This document shows positions 8,449 through 15,956 of a stretch of DNA of 29,941 nucleotides, piece after piece. The stretch covers positions 1 to 29,941 of the IMG/VR virus record IMGVR_UViG_3300047463_000005, one strand, 5' to 3'. Numbering within the stretch: the first letter of the stretch is position 1; every line of letters begins with the position of its first letter. This DNA is from a virus. The notes under the pieces were generated by a model that was given only the letters and a program-made list of their open reading frames with translations, did not search any database and had not been told where the DNA came from. The translations under genes were made by a program, and so were the position numbers.

Positions 8449-8840
8449 CACCACACCTTCTTTTTGATCGACTCGGGTTGCGGGACGTACTGTTGACCTC
8501 GCCGCATCCCCTCACGCTTTGCTCGTGTCGTTGCGGCGTATTCAGAAGCGGTTAGCTTCTCTCGTGCCTGCCGGGGGAGGTATCTCTCTCCCGTAGCTTC
8601 TTTACCTTGCGTAGAGGGCTTTCCAGACCTCGTACCCCAATCCTCTTTGGTCCATTTTGAGAGCGAATTATCCGCTTTCTTCGGACCTTTGTAACCTCCA
8701 CCTGAAGACTTGTACTTCTGGGTGGCTAACTGCGCTTTCCTAGCAGACCACTGTCCCGGACTACCGCCTTTACCTGACGCCTTGACCTGAGAAACGATTC
8801 GTTTCCACTTGGAAGGATCAGACTTAATAGCGGAGGTCAT
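8448..8840 (-). CDS. DUF5872-like basic protein
   Basis: The 130-residue, very basic product has KWKRIVSQVKASGKGGSPGQ (11-30), QWSARKAQLATQKYKSSGGG (30-49), NSLSKWTKEDWGT (58-70) and ERYLPRQAREKLTASEYAAT. These match the family I recall as DUF5872, found in phages and nucleocytoplasmic large DNA viruses, function unknown. It is all charged helices and loops with no Cys. Pairs with the DUF6321-like protein: two small basic families of unknown role in one structural cluster. Basic charge suggests nucleic-acid binding, so it may be packaged with DNA. One-base TGATG overlap with the adaptor gene downstream. Confidence 0.75.
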   Translation of the reverse strand: MTSAIKSDPSKWKRIVSQVKASGKGGSPGQWSARKAQLATQKYKSSGGGYKGPKKADNSLSKWTKEDWGTRSGKPSTQGKEATGERYLPRQAREKLTASEYAATTRAKREGMRRGQQYVPQPESIKKKVW

Positions 8841-9058
8841 TTGTCTGCCTTGTTGTCCAGTTTGTCAAATATCTGCTTACAGATGTCTTTGATCTCGTCT
8901 ATGTCACGATGATAGTCATCCTTCGTCACATAGGTCTTTGGCATCTCTCTAACGTCTGTATCCAGCCTTTCTATGGCTTTCGTGATGTTGTTGAGCACCC
9001 AGCCGCCAAAGAAGGCGGCGATCCCAACAACTACATTGAAGATCGCCTGCGTTTCCAT
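8837..9058 (-). CDS. Short TM plus coiled-coil protein (spanin- or holin-like)
   Basis: The 73-residue product has one N-terminal membrane helix at about 5-23 (AIFNVVVGIAAFFGGWVLN) and a charged helical remainder with a spaced DxxxxPKTYVTKDDYHRDID pattern and a predicted coiled coil (IDEIKDICKQIFDKLDNKAD). The topology (short N-in anchor, periplasmic helix) is that of an i-spanin or of small phage proteins often labelled holin. No outer-membrane lipoprotein partner is recognisable nearby, so the role is open. Overlaps the DUF5872-like gene by ATGA. Confidence 0.7.
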   Translation of the reverse strand: METQAIFNVVVGIAAFFGGWVLNNITKAIERLDTDVREMPKTYVTKDDYHRDIDEIKDICKQIFDKLDNKADK

Positions 9059-9066
9059 CGTCTGTT

Positions 9067-9216
9067 TTATTCCGCTTCTGGCTTGGCCGCATCTTGTGCG
9101 ACCTGCTGAACACCAGCAATCAGGTTAGCTACCTCGACATAGGGACGAGTCCCCATGTATTGAAGGATAGCGTTAACCAATTGAACCGGCATATTGATAG
9201 TTTCTTTGTTTTCCAC
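9067..9216 (-). CDS. Small protein, 49 aa, GTG start
   Basis: This 49-residue frame starts at GTG 9216 with a very good ribosome binding site (GAAGGAG, six bases upstream) and ends at TAA 9067. The product MENKETINMPVQLVNAILQY has an amphipathic helix in its first half and a second helix (VANLIAGVQQVAQDAAK), no Cys and no membrane span. It fills what would otherwise be a 200-base gap between endolysin and the next membrane protein. Function unknown. Strong initiation signal plus exact fit into the gap are the support. Confidence 0.65.
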   Translation of the reverse strand: MENKETINMPVQLVNAILQYMGTRPYVEVANLIAGVQQVAQDAAKPEAE

Positions 9217-9222
9217 AGGATT

Positions 9223-9241
9223 CTCCTTCAGGTTAAGGGAG
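9223..9241 (-). promoter_or_regulatory. Possible Shine-Dalgarno-sequestering hairpin
   Basis: Between the endolysin stop and the next gene, CTCCCTT and AAGGAG on the transcribed strand can pair (six pairs, one bulged C, six-base loop). AAGGAG is the ribosome binding site of the 49-residue gene, so the fold would hide it until a ribosome finishing the endolysin opens it. The stem is weak; this is a suggestion. Confidence 0.3.
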
Positions 9242-9261
9242 TTGATATTTTGCCTTTCTTA

Positions 9262-9801
9262 TTACACCCGAGCAAGGCTTTCAGAGAGCGTGGCAACCTC
9301 GTTTACACGCCTCTCCCAGCCCTTCCCGTATACATCCCATGTCTTTAGAGACTTCATGAACTCTAGTCTAGCTTGGCTGAAGTTCTCAATCAGATCATGC
9401 GGATCAGCACTTTGTATAGCTTGTAAGGTCTTTGGACCTATAACTCCGTCAGGAGTAGCTCCTACGGCCTTCTGGAGCGTTCTGACAGCCCTTCCCGGAC
9501 CTGAGTTGACCCCCATGTCAAACACCATGTAGTCAATCCCAAAAGGAAGATCATCCCCCCGAACGGTGTCCCAATACTGCTTTTTGTATAACGGCTCTAC
9601 GTCAGCTTTGGTCAGTCTTTTCATGTCTTCATGGGTGACTTCATGACCGACGTACTCTTCCCATACGTTTTGCGTTACACCTAGATTCGTAGAACCGGGT
9701 CTGCCATCGGGCATCTTATTGCCCGGATCTCTTTCATCCGACGTAAAACCGCCTTCATGCTCGATCAACTGTTCAAAGGCTCTGGCCCATGTCTCTTTCA
9801 T
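9262..9801 (-). CDS. Endolysin: GH108 muramidase with PG-binding domain
   Basis: The 179-residue product begins FEQLIEHEGGFTSDERDPGN; HEGGF carries the GH108 catalytic Glu at residue 16, followed by DPGN and TNLGVTQNVWEEYVG. These enzymes cut the N-acetylmuramic acid-N-acetylglucosamine bond of peptidoglycan. The second half, YMVFDMGVNSGPGRAVRTLQ, VGATPDGVIGPKTLQAI, matches the peptidoglycan-binding domain that usually accompanies GH108. Size is normal for the family. There is no signal peptide or signal-anchor, so release depends on the holin encoded just upstream. It starts inside an ATG overlap with the holin stop and is followed by a short gap with a possible weak hairpin. Confidence 0.92.
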   Translation of the reverse strand: MKETWARAFEQLIEHEGGFTSDERDPGNKMPDGRPGSTNLGVTQNVWEEYVGHEVTHEDMKRLTKADVEPLYKKQYWDTVRGDDLPFGIDYMVFDMGVNSGPGRAVRTLQKAVGATPDGVIGPKTLQAIQSADPHDLIENFSQARLEFMKSLKTWDVYGKGWERRVNEVATLSESLARV

Positions 9802-10283
9802 TTCTTGGCCTCCAGAACCTCTTGTTTAGCCTTAGACCCCGCTGATGACCCAAAGAAGAAGTTCAGGATCGTAGCCACCACGGTAGCCAAAATGAACCCC
9901 AAAACAGTGTCGGCAAACCTGACGTTCGCCTCTGGGATGTGAACCATCGTGATCAGGAAGATGTAACTCGCAGCAACCAAGGACCAGAAAGTAGCTAGAA
10001 CATAAACAAAGGACTTGCTAACTATGTTCCCGTTTACCAATGCAGCAATCTGCATTTCTCGGGCGTTAGCGGTGTTTTTATTAGCCTGTTCCACCATGAA
10101 CTCTTCATGCTGCATGGCTCGTTCACGAAGGGACTTTATGTCCTCTTGGCTCATGTCTGGCTTTAGTTCCATGCCAGTCTTTTCTTGAACGTAATCCAAT
10201 CCTTTATCTACAACGGCCTGAGCAACCTTCGGGAGATTGTTCTGGATCAGCGTAGAAACGATTCCTGCAACGATGGGAAGCAT
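9798..10283 (-). CDS. Holin (two membrane spans, GTA-holin-like)
   Basis: The 161-residue product has a helical, charged N-terminal half (KTGMELKPDMSQEDIKSLRE) and two clear membrane spans at 92-114 (FVYVLATFWSLVAASYIFLI) and 125-145 (DTVLGFILATVVATILNFFF), then FGSSAGSKAKQE. The ending F-G-S-S-x-G-S-x-x-K is typical of the 3TM/GTA holin family, which permeabilises the inner membrane to release endolysin. Immediately followed by the endolysin gene (four-base overlap), as usual. GAGGGG lies just upstream of the ATG. Only two spans are obvious; a third could lie in the amphipathic N-terminus (LPIVAGIVSTLI). Confidence 0.8.
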   Translation of the reverse strand: MLPIVAGIVSTLIQNNLPKVAQAVVDKGLDYVQEKTGMELKPDMSQEDIKSLRERAMQHEEFMVEQANKNTANAREMQIAALVNGNIVSKSFVYVLATFWSLVAASYIFLITMVHIPEANVRFADTVLGFILATVVATILNFFFGSSAGSKAKQEVLEAKK

Positions 10284-10284
10284 C

Positions 10285-10737
10285 TTATCCCCTCAACTCA
10301 AAAGTCAGGTTCTTGTGCTTGGGGTAAGTCACTACCCGATCCCCTTCGGGGCACTTGTACTTAATTGTGGCTAGAAGCGTGGCTTTTCCCGCCGCCATGT
10401 CGGTCTTTACCGTCAAGGTATAAGTGAAAGTATCTATCTCAGGACTCGCAGGGCCAGAGAACTTCGGGTTTGAAGACACCGCCTCGTGGACCATGCCCCT
10501 CCCATCACGCACCGCTGGAACAAAAGACTCGACCGAACAGTCATCCCGCTTCTTGATTCTTGCTACCGTCACTTCAATCGGTTCCCCGATCTTGGCAGGA
10601 GGGATTTGGAAGTGTTCCGGTGCCCACTCGATGATCGCTTTATCTAACCAACCGACCTTATCTACGAGCGTATACCCACCACCTAAAGCGGCAACACTGG
10701 CAGCAACTGCTCCGATTGTTTTGGATACGTCGATCAC
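10285..10737 (-). CDS. Membrane-anchored periplasmic-type protein, 150 aa
   Basis: GTG start at 10737, chosen because GAGG lies seven bases upstream and the 23-residue frame ends in it (GTGA). Residues 6-24 (KTIGAVAASVAALGGGYTL) form a weak membrane or signal-anchor helix. The rest is soluble and beta-rich, with two Cys (CSVESF; YKCPEGD) that could pair in the periplasm, and strands such as IDTFTYTLTVKTDM. I do not recognise a family. Order (membrane peptide, this protein, holin, endolysin) suggests a lysis accessory or spanin-like role, but it lacks the coiled coil of i-spanins and I see no lipobox. Confidence 0.65.
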   Translation of the reverse strand: MIDVSKTIGAVAASVAALGGGYTLVDKVGWLDKAIIEWAPEHFQIPPAKIGEPIEVTVARIKKRDDCSVESFVPAVRDGRGMVHEAVSSNPKFSGPASPEIDTFTYTLTVKTDMAAGKATLLATIKYKCPEGDRVVTYPKHKNLTFELRG

Positions 10738-10805
10738 TTCGCTACCTCGGCCAGAACGAACATCATGACAACTAGAGCCATCATGAACCAGATTAGGTAC
10801 TTCAT
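10734..10805 (-). CDS. 23-residue single-span membrane peptide
   Basis: A tiny frame starts at ATG 10805 and ends at 10734. The peptide is MKYLIWFMMALVVMMFVLAE then VAK: Lys at both ends around a Met/Val/Leu-rich span of about 17 residues, enough to cross a membrane. It starts at an ATGA overlap with the upstream gene stop (10805-10802) and ends with a GTGA overlap into the next gene (10737-10734), leaving no spare base. That exact double coupling within the lysis cluster supports real translation. There is no independent Shine-Dalgarno, so it depends on coupling. It could regulate or assist the holin; function unknown. Confidence 0.55.
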   Translation of the reverse strand: MKYLIWFMMALVVMMFVLAEVAK

Positions 10806-11305
10806 TTCGGCCACGATGAGATGATGTAAGAAACTATATGGAACAGAATGATCCCCCCTAGACCGATTGTGACCAAAATCAAACCGGCATCTGAGGCGTT
10901 CCTGATTAGCTTCTTTCTCCTCCTCATCTGGTCGTAGATCATCTTTTCCCGCTGTTCCTTGACTCTCCGGCGCATCTGGATGAACTCGATGTACCCCTCT
11001 CTTCCTAGATGCTGTAGTGGCCCATAATGGAACCAGTGGTAGAGAGTCTTCTCCATCTCCTGAATCTTGACCTGTGCAGCGTAAGCATCAAAGGCTTCTA
11101 CGGTCGCGGATTTGGAGAAAGTGAGCTTCTTGAATAGAGGGACTTTCTTATCCTGCCCCATCCATTCCTGAATGTCGGCAACTGCCCCGGCCCATTTGCC
11201 GAGTTGTCCAAAGACGTCCTCGGCTTCTCGACCAATCTCCACCGCTTTCTTGATGCCATTGAAAACAGCCGTTGCGGTGGCAAGAGCAGTAACCGGATCA
11301 ATCAT
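10802..11305 (-). CDS. Membrane-anchored unknown protein of the lysis region
   Basis: The 167-residue product begins MIDPVTALATATAVFNGIKK with an amphipathic helix, then has charged helices (MRRRVKEQREKMIYDQMRRR) and a single C-terminal membrane segment at 140-163 (AGLILVTIGLGGIILFHIVS). The basic cluster just before the membrane segment predicts that the N-terminal bulk stays in the cytoplasm. Close relatives occur in many environmental podoviruses as conserved unknowns. It leads a run of small membrane proteins ending in a holin and endolysin, so a lysis or membrane role is plausible; an ejected virion protein is an alternative. ATGA overlap with the next, 23-residue frame. Confidence 0.7.
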   Translation of the reverse strand: MIDPVTALATATAVFNGIKKAVEIGREAEDVFGQLGKWAGAVADIQEWMGQDKKVPLFKKLTFSKSATVEAFDAYAAQVKIQEMEKTLYHWFHYGPLQHLGREGYIEFIQMRRRVKEQREKMIYDQMRRRKKLIRNASDAGLILVTIGLGGIILFHIVSYIISSWPK

Positions 11306-11621
11306 TCAACCAAGGCAAGGGCGGCTGAATTACAGGTGGACTTTTCTGATTTGCAATCATCTGCGCCAGAGCCGCTTCCGTTGCTGCCTTATCGACCCCG
11401 TTGGCCCAGCACCAGCCAAGCACTTGATCCTGAGTCAGGTCGGCGTAGGGGGTGAAATTGGCAGGGTCTGCGGGAGGCAGAGTGCAGGTGGAGTAGATCG
11501 TAGCGGTGTACGACTCATCCGTTGCGTTGCAGCGCCATCCCACTTGGAGGACAGCCTCAGACGGGTTTGCAGCAGTGGGAGTGGTTTGGAGCCACTCGAC
11601 TAGCCAGACATAAGTGGTCAT
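11298..11621 (-). CDS. Small protein downstream of fibre genes, 107 aa
   Basis: I place the start at ATG 11621 (MTTYVWLVEWLQTTPTAANP) because AAGGAAACTAAA lies correctly before it; the in-frame ATG at 11639 lies inside the fibre gene and has no better site. The product is acidic with three Cys (RCNATDESYTATIYSTC) and conserved-looking WCWANGVDKAATEAALAQ, then a Pro-rich end PPLPWLND. Small proteins of this design are common right after phage fibre genes, where they may assist fibre assembly; I recall a DUF for them (7936) but am not certain. One-base gap from the S74 fibre, eight-base overlap with the next gene. Confidence 0.65.
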   Translation of the reverse strand: MTTYVWLVEWLQTTPTAANPSEAVLQVGWRCNATDESYTATIYSTCTLPPADPANFTPYADLTQDQVLGWCWANGVDKAATEAALAQMIANQKSPPVIQPPLPWLND

Positions 11622-11622
11622 T

Positions 11623-13641
11623 TTAGTTTCCTTGTTCAAGTTGCGCTACGCGAGCGCGGAGGGATTGCAACTCAGCAATAATGTTGGCGATGAACTCGGC
11701 AGACCCGTATTCCATTGCTTGCATGACAGGCTTGCCATCTGCGTCCACGGCATCTTTCTCACCGACAACGCTGCCGGGAGAGACTTCCTGCACTTCGTGC
11801 GCGATGAAACCAACGCCCCGCTTTCCTGATTCTTTCCAAGTCCAAGTCTTTGGCTTGAGTGCATCGATGAACGCGCCGGAATTGGTTAGCGGCAGCAGGT
11901 TATCTTTTAGACGATAGTCGGATGAGGTGTTAAAAGCTGTGTTTGCACCATCGCTTGTTATTGAGCCTCGAACATTGCCCCCGGCGCTATCGGCAAACCT
12001 CATGTGAACACGGGTGCCTGAGTCTGCGTTATTCCATGAAATATACACAGCAGTGTTTGCGCCAGCCGTTACAGACCCGACAAATGCGGGGGCGTCCGTG
12101 GTTGCGCTTTCAGCTAAGACCTTTTCGTCGGCGTCCCATGCCGCTGTCGTTCTCCCGACGTACAAACTCCCACCGCTCGTGAGCCTCATCGCATCCGCCG
12201 GAGCAGACCCCGAGAACTGCACTGCATCCGTACTACCTGCGGTTCCGGCTCCTTTTACTCGGAAGGTGCCGTCGGCAGAAATACGGGCTTTTTCGGTAGT
12301 ATCAGTAAAAAAACAAATTGGGGAGTTTTCTTGATTGTAGATATTTAACGATGTGGTTCCCTTAGTTGCTGCGTTACCTACAAAAATAAGAGACCCGTCG
12401 CCCGGATTGGTACCAGTATCACCGTTAGTTATGTGAACACCGGGGCTTGTTCCTGCCGTGGAATTGCTAATATGCAACGTAACTTGAGTTGCGCCAGCAG
12501 GAGAGTTTGGACTTGTCGTCCCCACCCCCAAATTCGTCCCATCAAACGTCAGCGCACTACCCGTGGTCAGGACTTGGGAGCCGTTGAGGTAGGGCACACC
12601 GTTTTGCGTGCCGCCGGACAGAACCGGATTGGCAGTAATCGACACAACCCCCGTTGAGTCTGCAATCGACATCGCAGCCGTACCATCCTTGGCTTTGATG
12701 TTCGTGACTTCAAGGTTGGTCAGATCAAGCGTGGTGGCGTTTAACGTCCCGTTGACCGTCGTTGTCGTTCCAGTAGCCGCGCCAATCGTGATCGTCGTCG
12801 TAGACCCCGATACCCCACCTGTACCAATGTTGATCGTCTTGGTCGTGGCGTTCTCAGTAGCCCCCGTTCCGATGTTCAGGGTGTGAGCTTTAGTGGACTG
12901 ATCAAGGGTGATATTGCCAGTCTGAGAAGCACCACCTACGGTGAAGGTCCCAGAGGTCTGAGAAGTCCCCAGTGCAATGTTCTGGGTTGTGGCTGAGAAG
13001 GTGACTGCATCAGAAGCCGTCAGGGTCGTAATCGACAGACCCGAACTCCACTGGGGAGCCGTTCCCGTCGAGGTAACAACCTGATTTGCCGTCCCAATTG
13101 CAAGGAAGGTCGTGGCACCCGCCCCAGATTGATACGGAACACTACCCGCTGCACCTCCGGCCAGATTTGTAGCCGTACTGACAGAAATCGCAGAAGGAGC
13201 CGACCACCCCGGAATTGTTCCGTTTGAAGTAAGAATGTAGGTGCTCAACCCAATACCTAGCTTTGCCAGAGTATTAGAACCACTGGCATACAATAAATCC
13301 CCAGTCGTCCACGAACTCTGAGCCGTACCTCCGTATGCTGCACCTAAAGCATTCGTCAGGTTCAGGGCGTTGATCGTCGCAGTCGTGCCGTCGAACGTGA
13401 AGTTCGCAGAACCCGCCAAAGATCCACTGAGGTTATATTGGACTTGAGTAGTTGAGCCGCCAATCGTTCCGGTGGCTTTTGTGGCTATGACCTGAACGAC
13501 ACCCGAATTATCTTTGTAATATAGCTTTCCATCCGTGATGTTAATAGCCAGTTCACCATCAACTAGATTGGTGTTTACCGGCACAGCAGAAAGAGTGGTT
13601 GAATGGTAAAGCTGTATGGGAGTGTAGTTAGTTGCGGCCAT
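11623..13641 (-). CDS. Tail fibre with C-terminal S74 intramolecular chaperone
   Basis: The 672-residue product has an N-terminal fibre module (NLVDGELAINITDGKLYYKD), a long Thr/Gly-rich repeat shaft, and a C-terminal Peptidase S74 domain from about 540: NTSSDYRLKDNL, WTWKESGKRGVGFIAHEVQE, MEYGSAEFIANIIAELQSL, then a coiled coil (LRARVAQLEQ). S74 domains help fibres trimerise and then cut themselves off; the Ser-Lys dyad here would be Ser574 and Lys579 (S-D-Y-R-L-K), with cleavage just before the Ser. This domain is also found in K1F endosialidase and T5 L-shaped fibres. AAGGAAG precedes the ATG at 13641. The gene lies directly after the 767-residue fibre, so the two probably form one fibre complex. 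Confidence 0.9.
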   Translation of the reverse strand: MAATNYTPIQLYHSTTLSAVPVNTNLVDGELAINITDGKLYYKDNSGVVQVIATKATGTIGGSTTQVQYNLSGSLAGSANFTFDGTTATINALNLTNALGAAYGGTAQSSWTTGDLLYASGSNTLAKLGIGLSTYILTSNGTIPGWSAPSAISVSTATNLAGGAAGSVPYQSGAGATTFLAIGTANQVVTSTGTAPQWSSGLSITTLTASDAVTFSATTQNIALGTSQTSGTFTVGGASQTGNITLDQSTKAHTLNIGTGATENATTKTINIGTGGVSGSTTTITIGAATGTTTTVNGTLNATTLDLTNLEVTNIKAKDGTAAMSIADSTGVVSITANPVLSGGTQNGVPYLNGSQVLTTGSALTFDGTNLGVGTTSPNSPAGATQVTLHISNSTAGTSPGVHITNGDTGTNPGDGSLIFVGNAATKGTTSLNIYNQENSPICFFTDTTEKARISADGTFRVKGAGTAGSTDAVQFSGSAPADAMRLTSGGSLYVGRTTAAWDADEKVLAESATTDAPAFVGSVTAGANTAVYISWNNADSGTRVHMRFADSAGGNVRGSITSDGANTAFNTSSDYRLKDNLLPLTNSGAFIDALKPKTWTWKESGKRGVGFIAHEVQEVSPGSVVGEKDAVDADGKPVMQAMEYGSAEFIANIIAELQSLRARVAQLEQGN

Positions 13642-13650
13642 GATTCTTCC

Positions 13651-15954
13651 TTAGAACGTTCCACCGGAAACAACCGCCCACTCTGGGGCATTTGCTCCGG
13701 CTCGTAAAACGTATCCTTGTGTTCCTTTGTTTAGTTTACTCAACGTCGATGCGTCTGAGGCATACAAAATATCACCCGTAGCATATGACGTTTGACCCGT
13801 CCCGCCTGTTATAGCAGTTACTGGTGTCGTTAAACTGAACTGCGTACCACTGAGCGTTAACCCCGTTCCCGCTGAGTAAACCTGAGAAGCAGAGAACTGC
13901 GTAAACGTCAGATTCGTCGTTCCAATGATCAGAGGGTTTGCAGTCGTCAATACATACGACTCCCCTGCCCCTGTATTGCCTTCTTGGACGAAGAAGTAAT
14001 CTCCCTGACCTAATCCGTTTGTACTGTCAGGTTGATACTTGTTGGTGTCCGTTGATCTGGTTAAAACCCAGTTCGTGCCACCCGGATCTGGCGTTCCTAC
14101 CGTCGTAACTGTGTAAACACCGTTCTCGTAAGCGTTGGTCTGGTTATATACCAAAACCCGATTACCGACAGATAGATTGATTCCATCTATTTGAATCGCC
14201 GCTTTCGTTCCTGCATTAGTTAGAGTCGCTCCAACACCTGCGTTCACCGTACCCCCAATAGTCAAACCCGTACCATTCGTAAGGGTCGTGATCTCGGGGC
14301 CGTTGTAACTCAGGGAAAGAGTAACTTGGTTGCTTGCAGGAGCAGAGAACACATAGTACGCAGTGCCTGCTGTAATTCCATTAGCGGTGGAACTAAAGAC
14401 AATCTGATCATTTACGGACAGACCGGGGGAAGAAGAAAAGGTAAGCGTCTTTGCTCCGGTGATGTCTGTAACCGTTACCGCTGTACCTCCGGCGGTATAG
14501 GTGGCATTTAAGGCCGTAGGAGACTCTACCCTTACCGGGGAGTGAATATCTATACCCGTTGATACTGCGTCATCGACATACTGCTTTGTAGCGAGCTGCA
14601 AAGCACTTGTAGGGGCTTGCGTGACTGTGACAGAGGTCAACCCCGCCAGAGCCGCAGAAGTGCTCCCCAAGGACGTTGAGGTGGTTCCTAACGTAATCGA
14701 ACTATTGGCAAGAGAGCTGTTCGGAATGCTTGAAAGAGACAGAGCATTCGAACTACCCAGAGCTACGGAAGCCGATCCAGAAATGCCGCCAGAGTAGGTA
14801 AACGAGATGGAAGAATTCGTCAGGGATGAGTTACCAATGTTTGAAAGCGTGTTAGTGCTTCCAGAGATTGTCTTGTTCGTAAGAATCTGAGAACCAGTCA
14901 GGGTAACAACCGTAGAGTCAATACTGATCGTCTTAGCCGCCGATCCATCAAACGTAGTCCCACTGTTTAACTGAAGCCCCGTACTGACCGTCAGAGCATT
15001 CGTCGTAGTAGCGGTGATCGTTCCAGAACTCCCTAACGCTACCGCCACTCCGTTGTAAGTGACCGACGAGTTAGTAAGTGATGAGTTCGCTATGTTTGAA
15101 AGAGTATTGCTTGCTCCGCTGATCGTTTTGTTTGTAAGAATCTGGGAGCCAGTCAACGTCACTACGGTTGAATCTATCGAGATCGTCCCCGTACTGGTAA
15201 TCGGTCCTCCCGTCAATCCGGTGCCAGTATTTATCAAGGTTACAGCACCGGTAGGAAGATTTGACCACGCCCCGTTTTCGTATACCTCGAAGGCGTTTGT
15301 GTCCGTGTTATACCTCAGCCAACCATCTTGATTGGCAGGACGCTCCGCTGTAGTTCCCTGAGGAATCCTGATTCCGGCGTTTCCCGGTATGACAGGGTTA
15401 TTAGCTATCGCAAAGACCGGATCTGCCAGTGCCGTAGGATTGGTAATCGTGATCTGGTTTGTAGTCCCGTACAACGTCCTAGCATTAACAGAACCCCCTC
15501 CTATTGAAAGGATCCCCGTAGATGCGAGGCTTGCTAAACTCAGAACAGGCCCGGTTAACTCCAATAGAGGGTTTCCTGCTACCCCGTTGCCATTCGTGAT
15601 ACTTAGCCCAGAACCTACCGTGAAAGTTCTGGCCGCTACGGTGTTGGAGTTGGTCTTGGCAATAATGCCCGTCAGAGCCGCTTCTAGGCTCCCAGAAGCC
15701 CCGTTTAGGGTCAGCCGATAGTAAGACTGCGCCCCACCATCATCTAGGCCCAACCCGGTGCTTGTAGAGAGATACCTACTATTAGGAAGCGTCAGTTCTG
15801 AATTGACCGTAATGAAGGTCTGATTCAGAGTCGGAGCGTTAGCGATAGCCCCTGTCGTGGTCTGCCTAGTCTGTCCACCTTGAACAATAGGGACTGACTC
15901 GGTGCCATCTAACGGCAGAGCCTGCGGCAACTGAGTAATCGTTACATTTGGCAT
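13651..15954 (-). CDS. Large tail fibre with internal repeats
   Basis: The 767-residue Gly/Ser/Thr/Asn-rich, beta-dominated product has typical trimeric fibre composition. The N-terminus ITQLPQALPLDGTESVPIVQ matches that of the 183-residue fibre-like protein and is the likely virion-anchoring module. NGAWSNLPTGAVTLINTGTG and SIDSTVVTLTGSQILTNKTI recur; the latter occurs twice, 85 residues apart. LATKQYVDDAVSTGIDIHSP (around 455) is a widespread fibre motif preceding a folded domain. The C-terminal TGGTGQTSYATGDILYAS resembles the repeat at the start of many fibre proteins. No S74 or other chaperone domain is present. ATG at 15954 begins three bases after the zinc-ribbon gene. Confidence 0.8.
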   Translation of the reverse strand: MPNVTITQLPQALPLDGTESVPIVQGGQTRQTTTGAIANAPTLNQTFITVNSELTLPNSRYLSTSTGLGLDDGGAQSYYRLTLNGASGSLEAALTGIIAKTNSNTVAARTFTVGSGLSITNGNGVAGNPLLELTGPVLSLASLASTGILSIGGGSVNARTLYGTTNQITITNPTALADPVFAIANNPVIPGNAGIRIPQGTTAERPANQDGWLRYNTDTNAFEVYENGAWSNLPTGAVTLINTGTGLTGGPITSTGTISIDSTVVTLTGSQILTNKTISGASNTLSNIANSSLTNSSVTYNGVAVALGSSGTITATTTNALTVSTGLQLNSGTTFDGSAAKTISIDSTVVTLTGSQILTNKTISGSTNTLSNIGNSSLTNSSISFTYSGGISGSASVALGSSNALSLSSIPNSSLANSSITLGTTSTSLGSTSAALAGLTSVTVTQAPTSALQLATKQYVDDAVSTGIDIHSPVRVESPTALNATYTAGGTAVTVTDITGAKTLTFSSSPGLSVNDQIVFSSTANGITAGTAYYVFSAPASNQVTLSLSYNGPEITTLTNGTGLTIGGTVNAGVGATLTNAGTKAAIQIDGINLSVGNRVLVYNQTNAYENGVYTVTTVGTPDPGGTNWVLTRSTDTNKYQPDSTNGLGQGDYFFVQEGNTGAGESYVLTTANPLIIGTTNLTFTQFSASQVYSAGTGLTLSGTQFSLTTPVTAITGGTGQTSYATGDILYASDASTLSKLNKGTQGYVLRAGANAPEWAVVSGGTF
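14867..15187 (-). repeat. 85-residue direct repeat in the large fibre
   Basis: SIDSTVVTLTGSQILTNKTI followed by SG...NTLSNI.NSSLTNSS occurs twice with a 255-bp offset (anchor GATCGTC at 15181 and 14926, plus strand). The first 20 residues are identical but the DNA differs mainly at synonymous sites. Confidence 0.8.
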
Positions 15955-15956
15955 GG

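Noticed and set aside
7819-8454. Longer start of the adaptor gene at GTG 8454
   Set aside because: ATG 8448 has correctly placed GAAGG and the usual TGATG coupling; the upstream GTG codons lie on top of that spacing.
11298-11639. Start of the post-fibre gene at ATG 11639
   Set aside because: It lies inside the fibre coding region, and AAGGAA is placed for ATG 11621 instead.
11623-15954. Thr/Gly-rich repeats as a recent insertion or mobile element
   Set aside because: No inverted repeats, target duplications or transposase; composition is normal for phage fibres.
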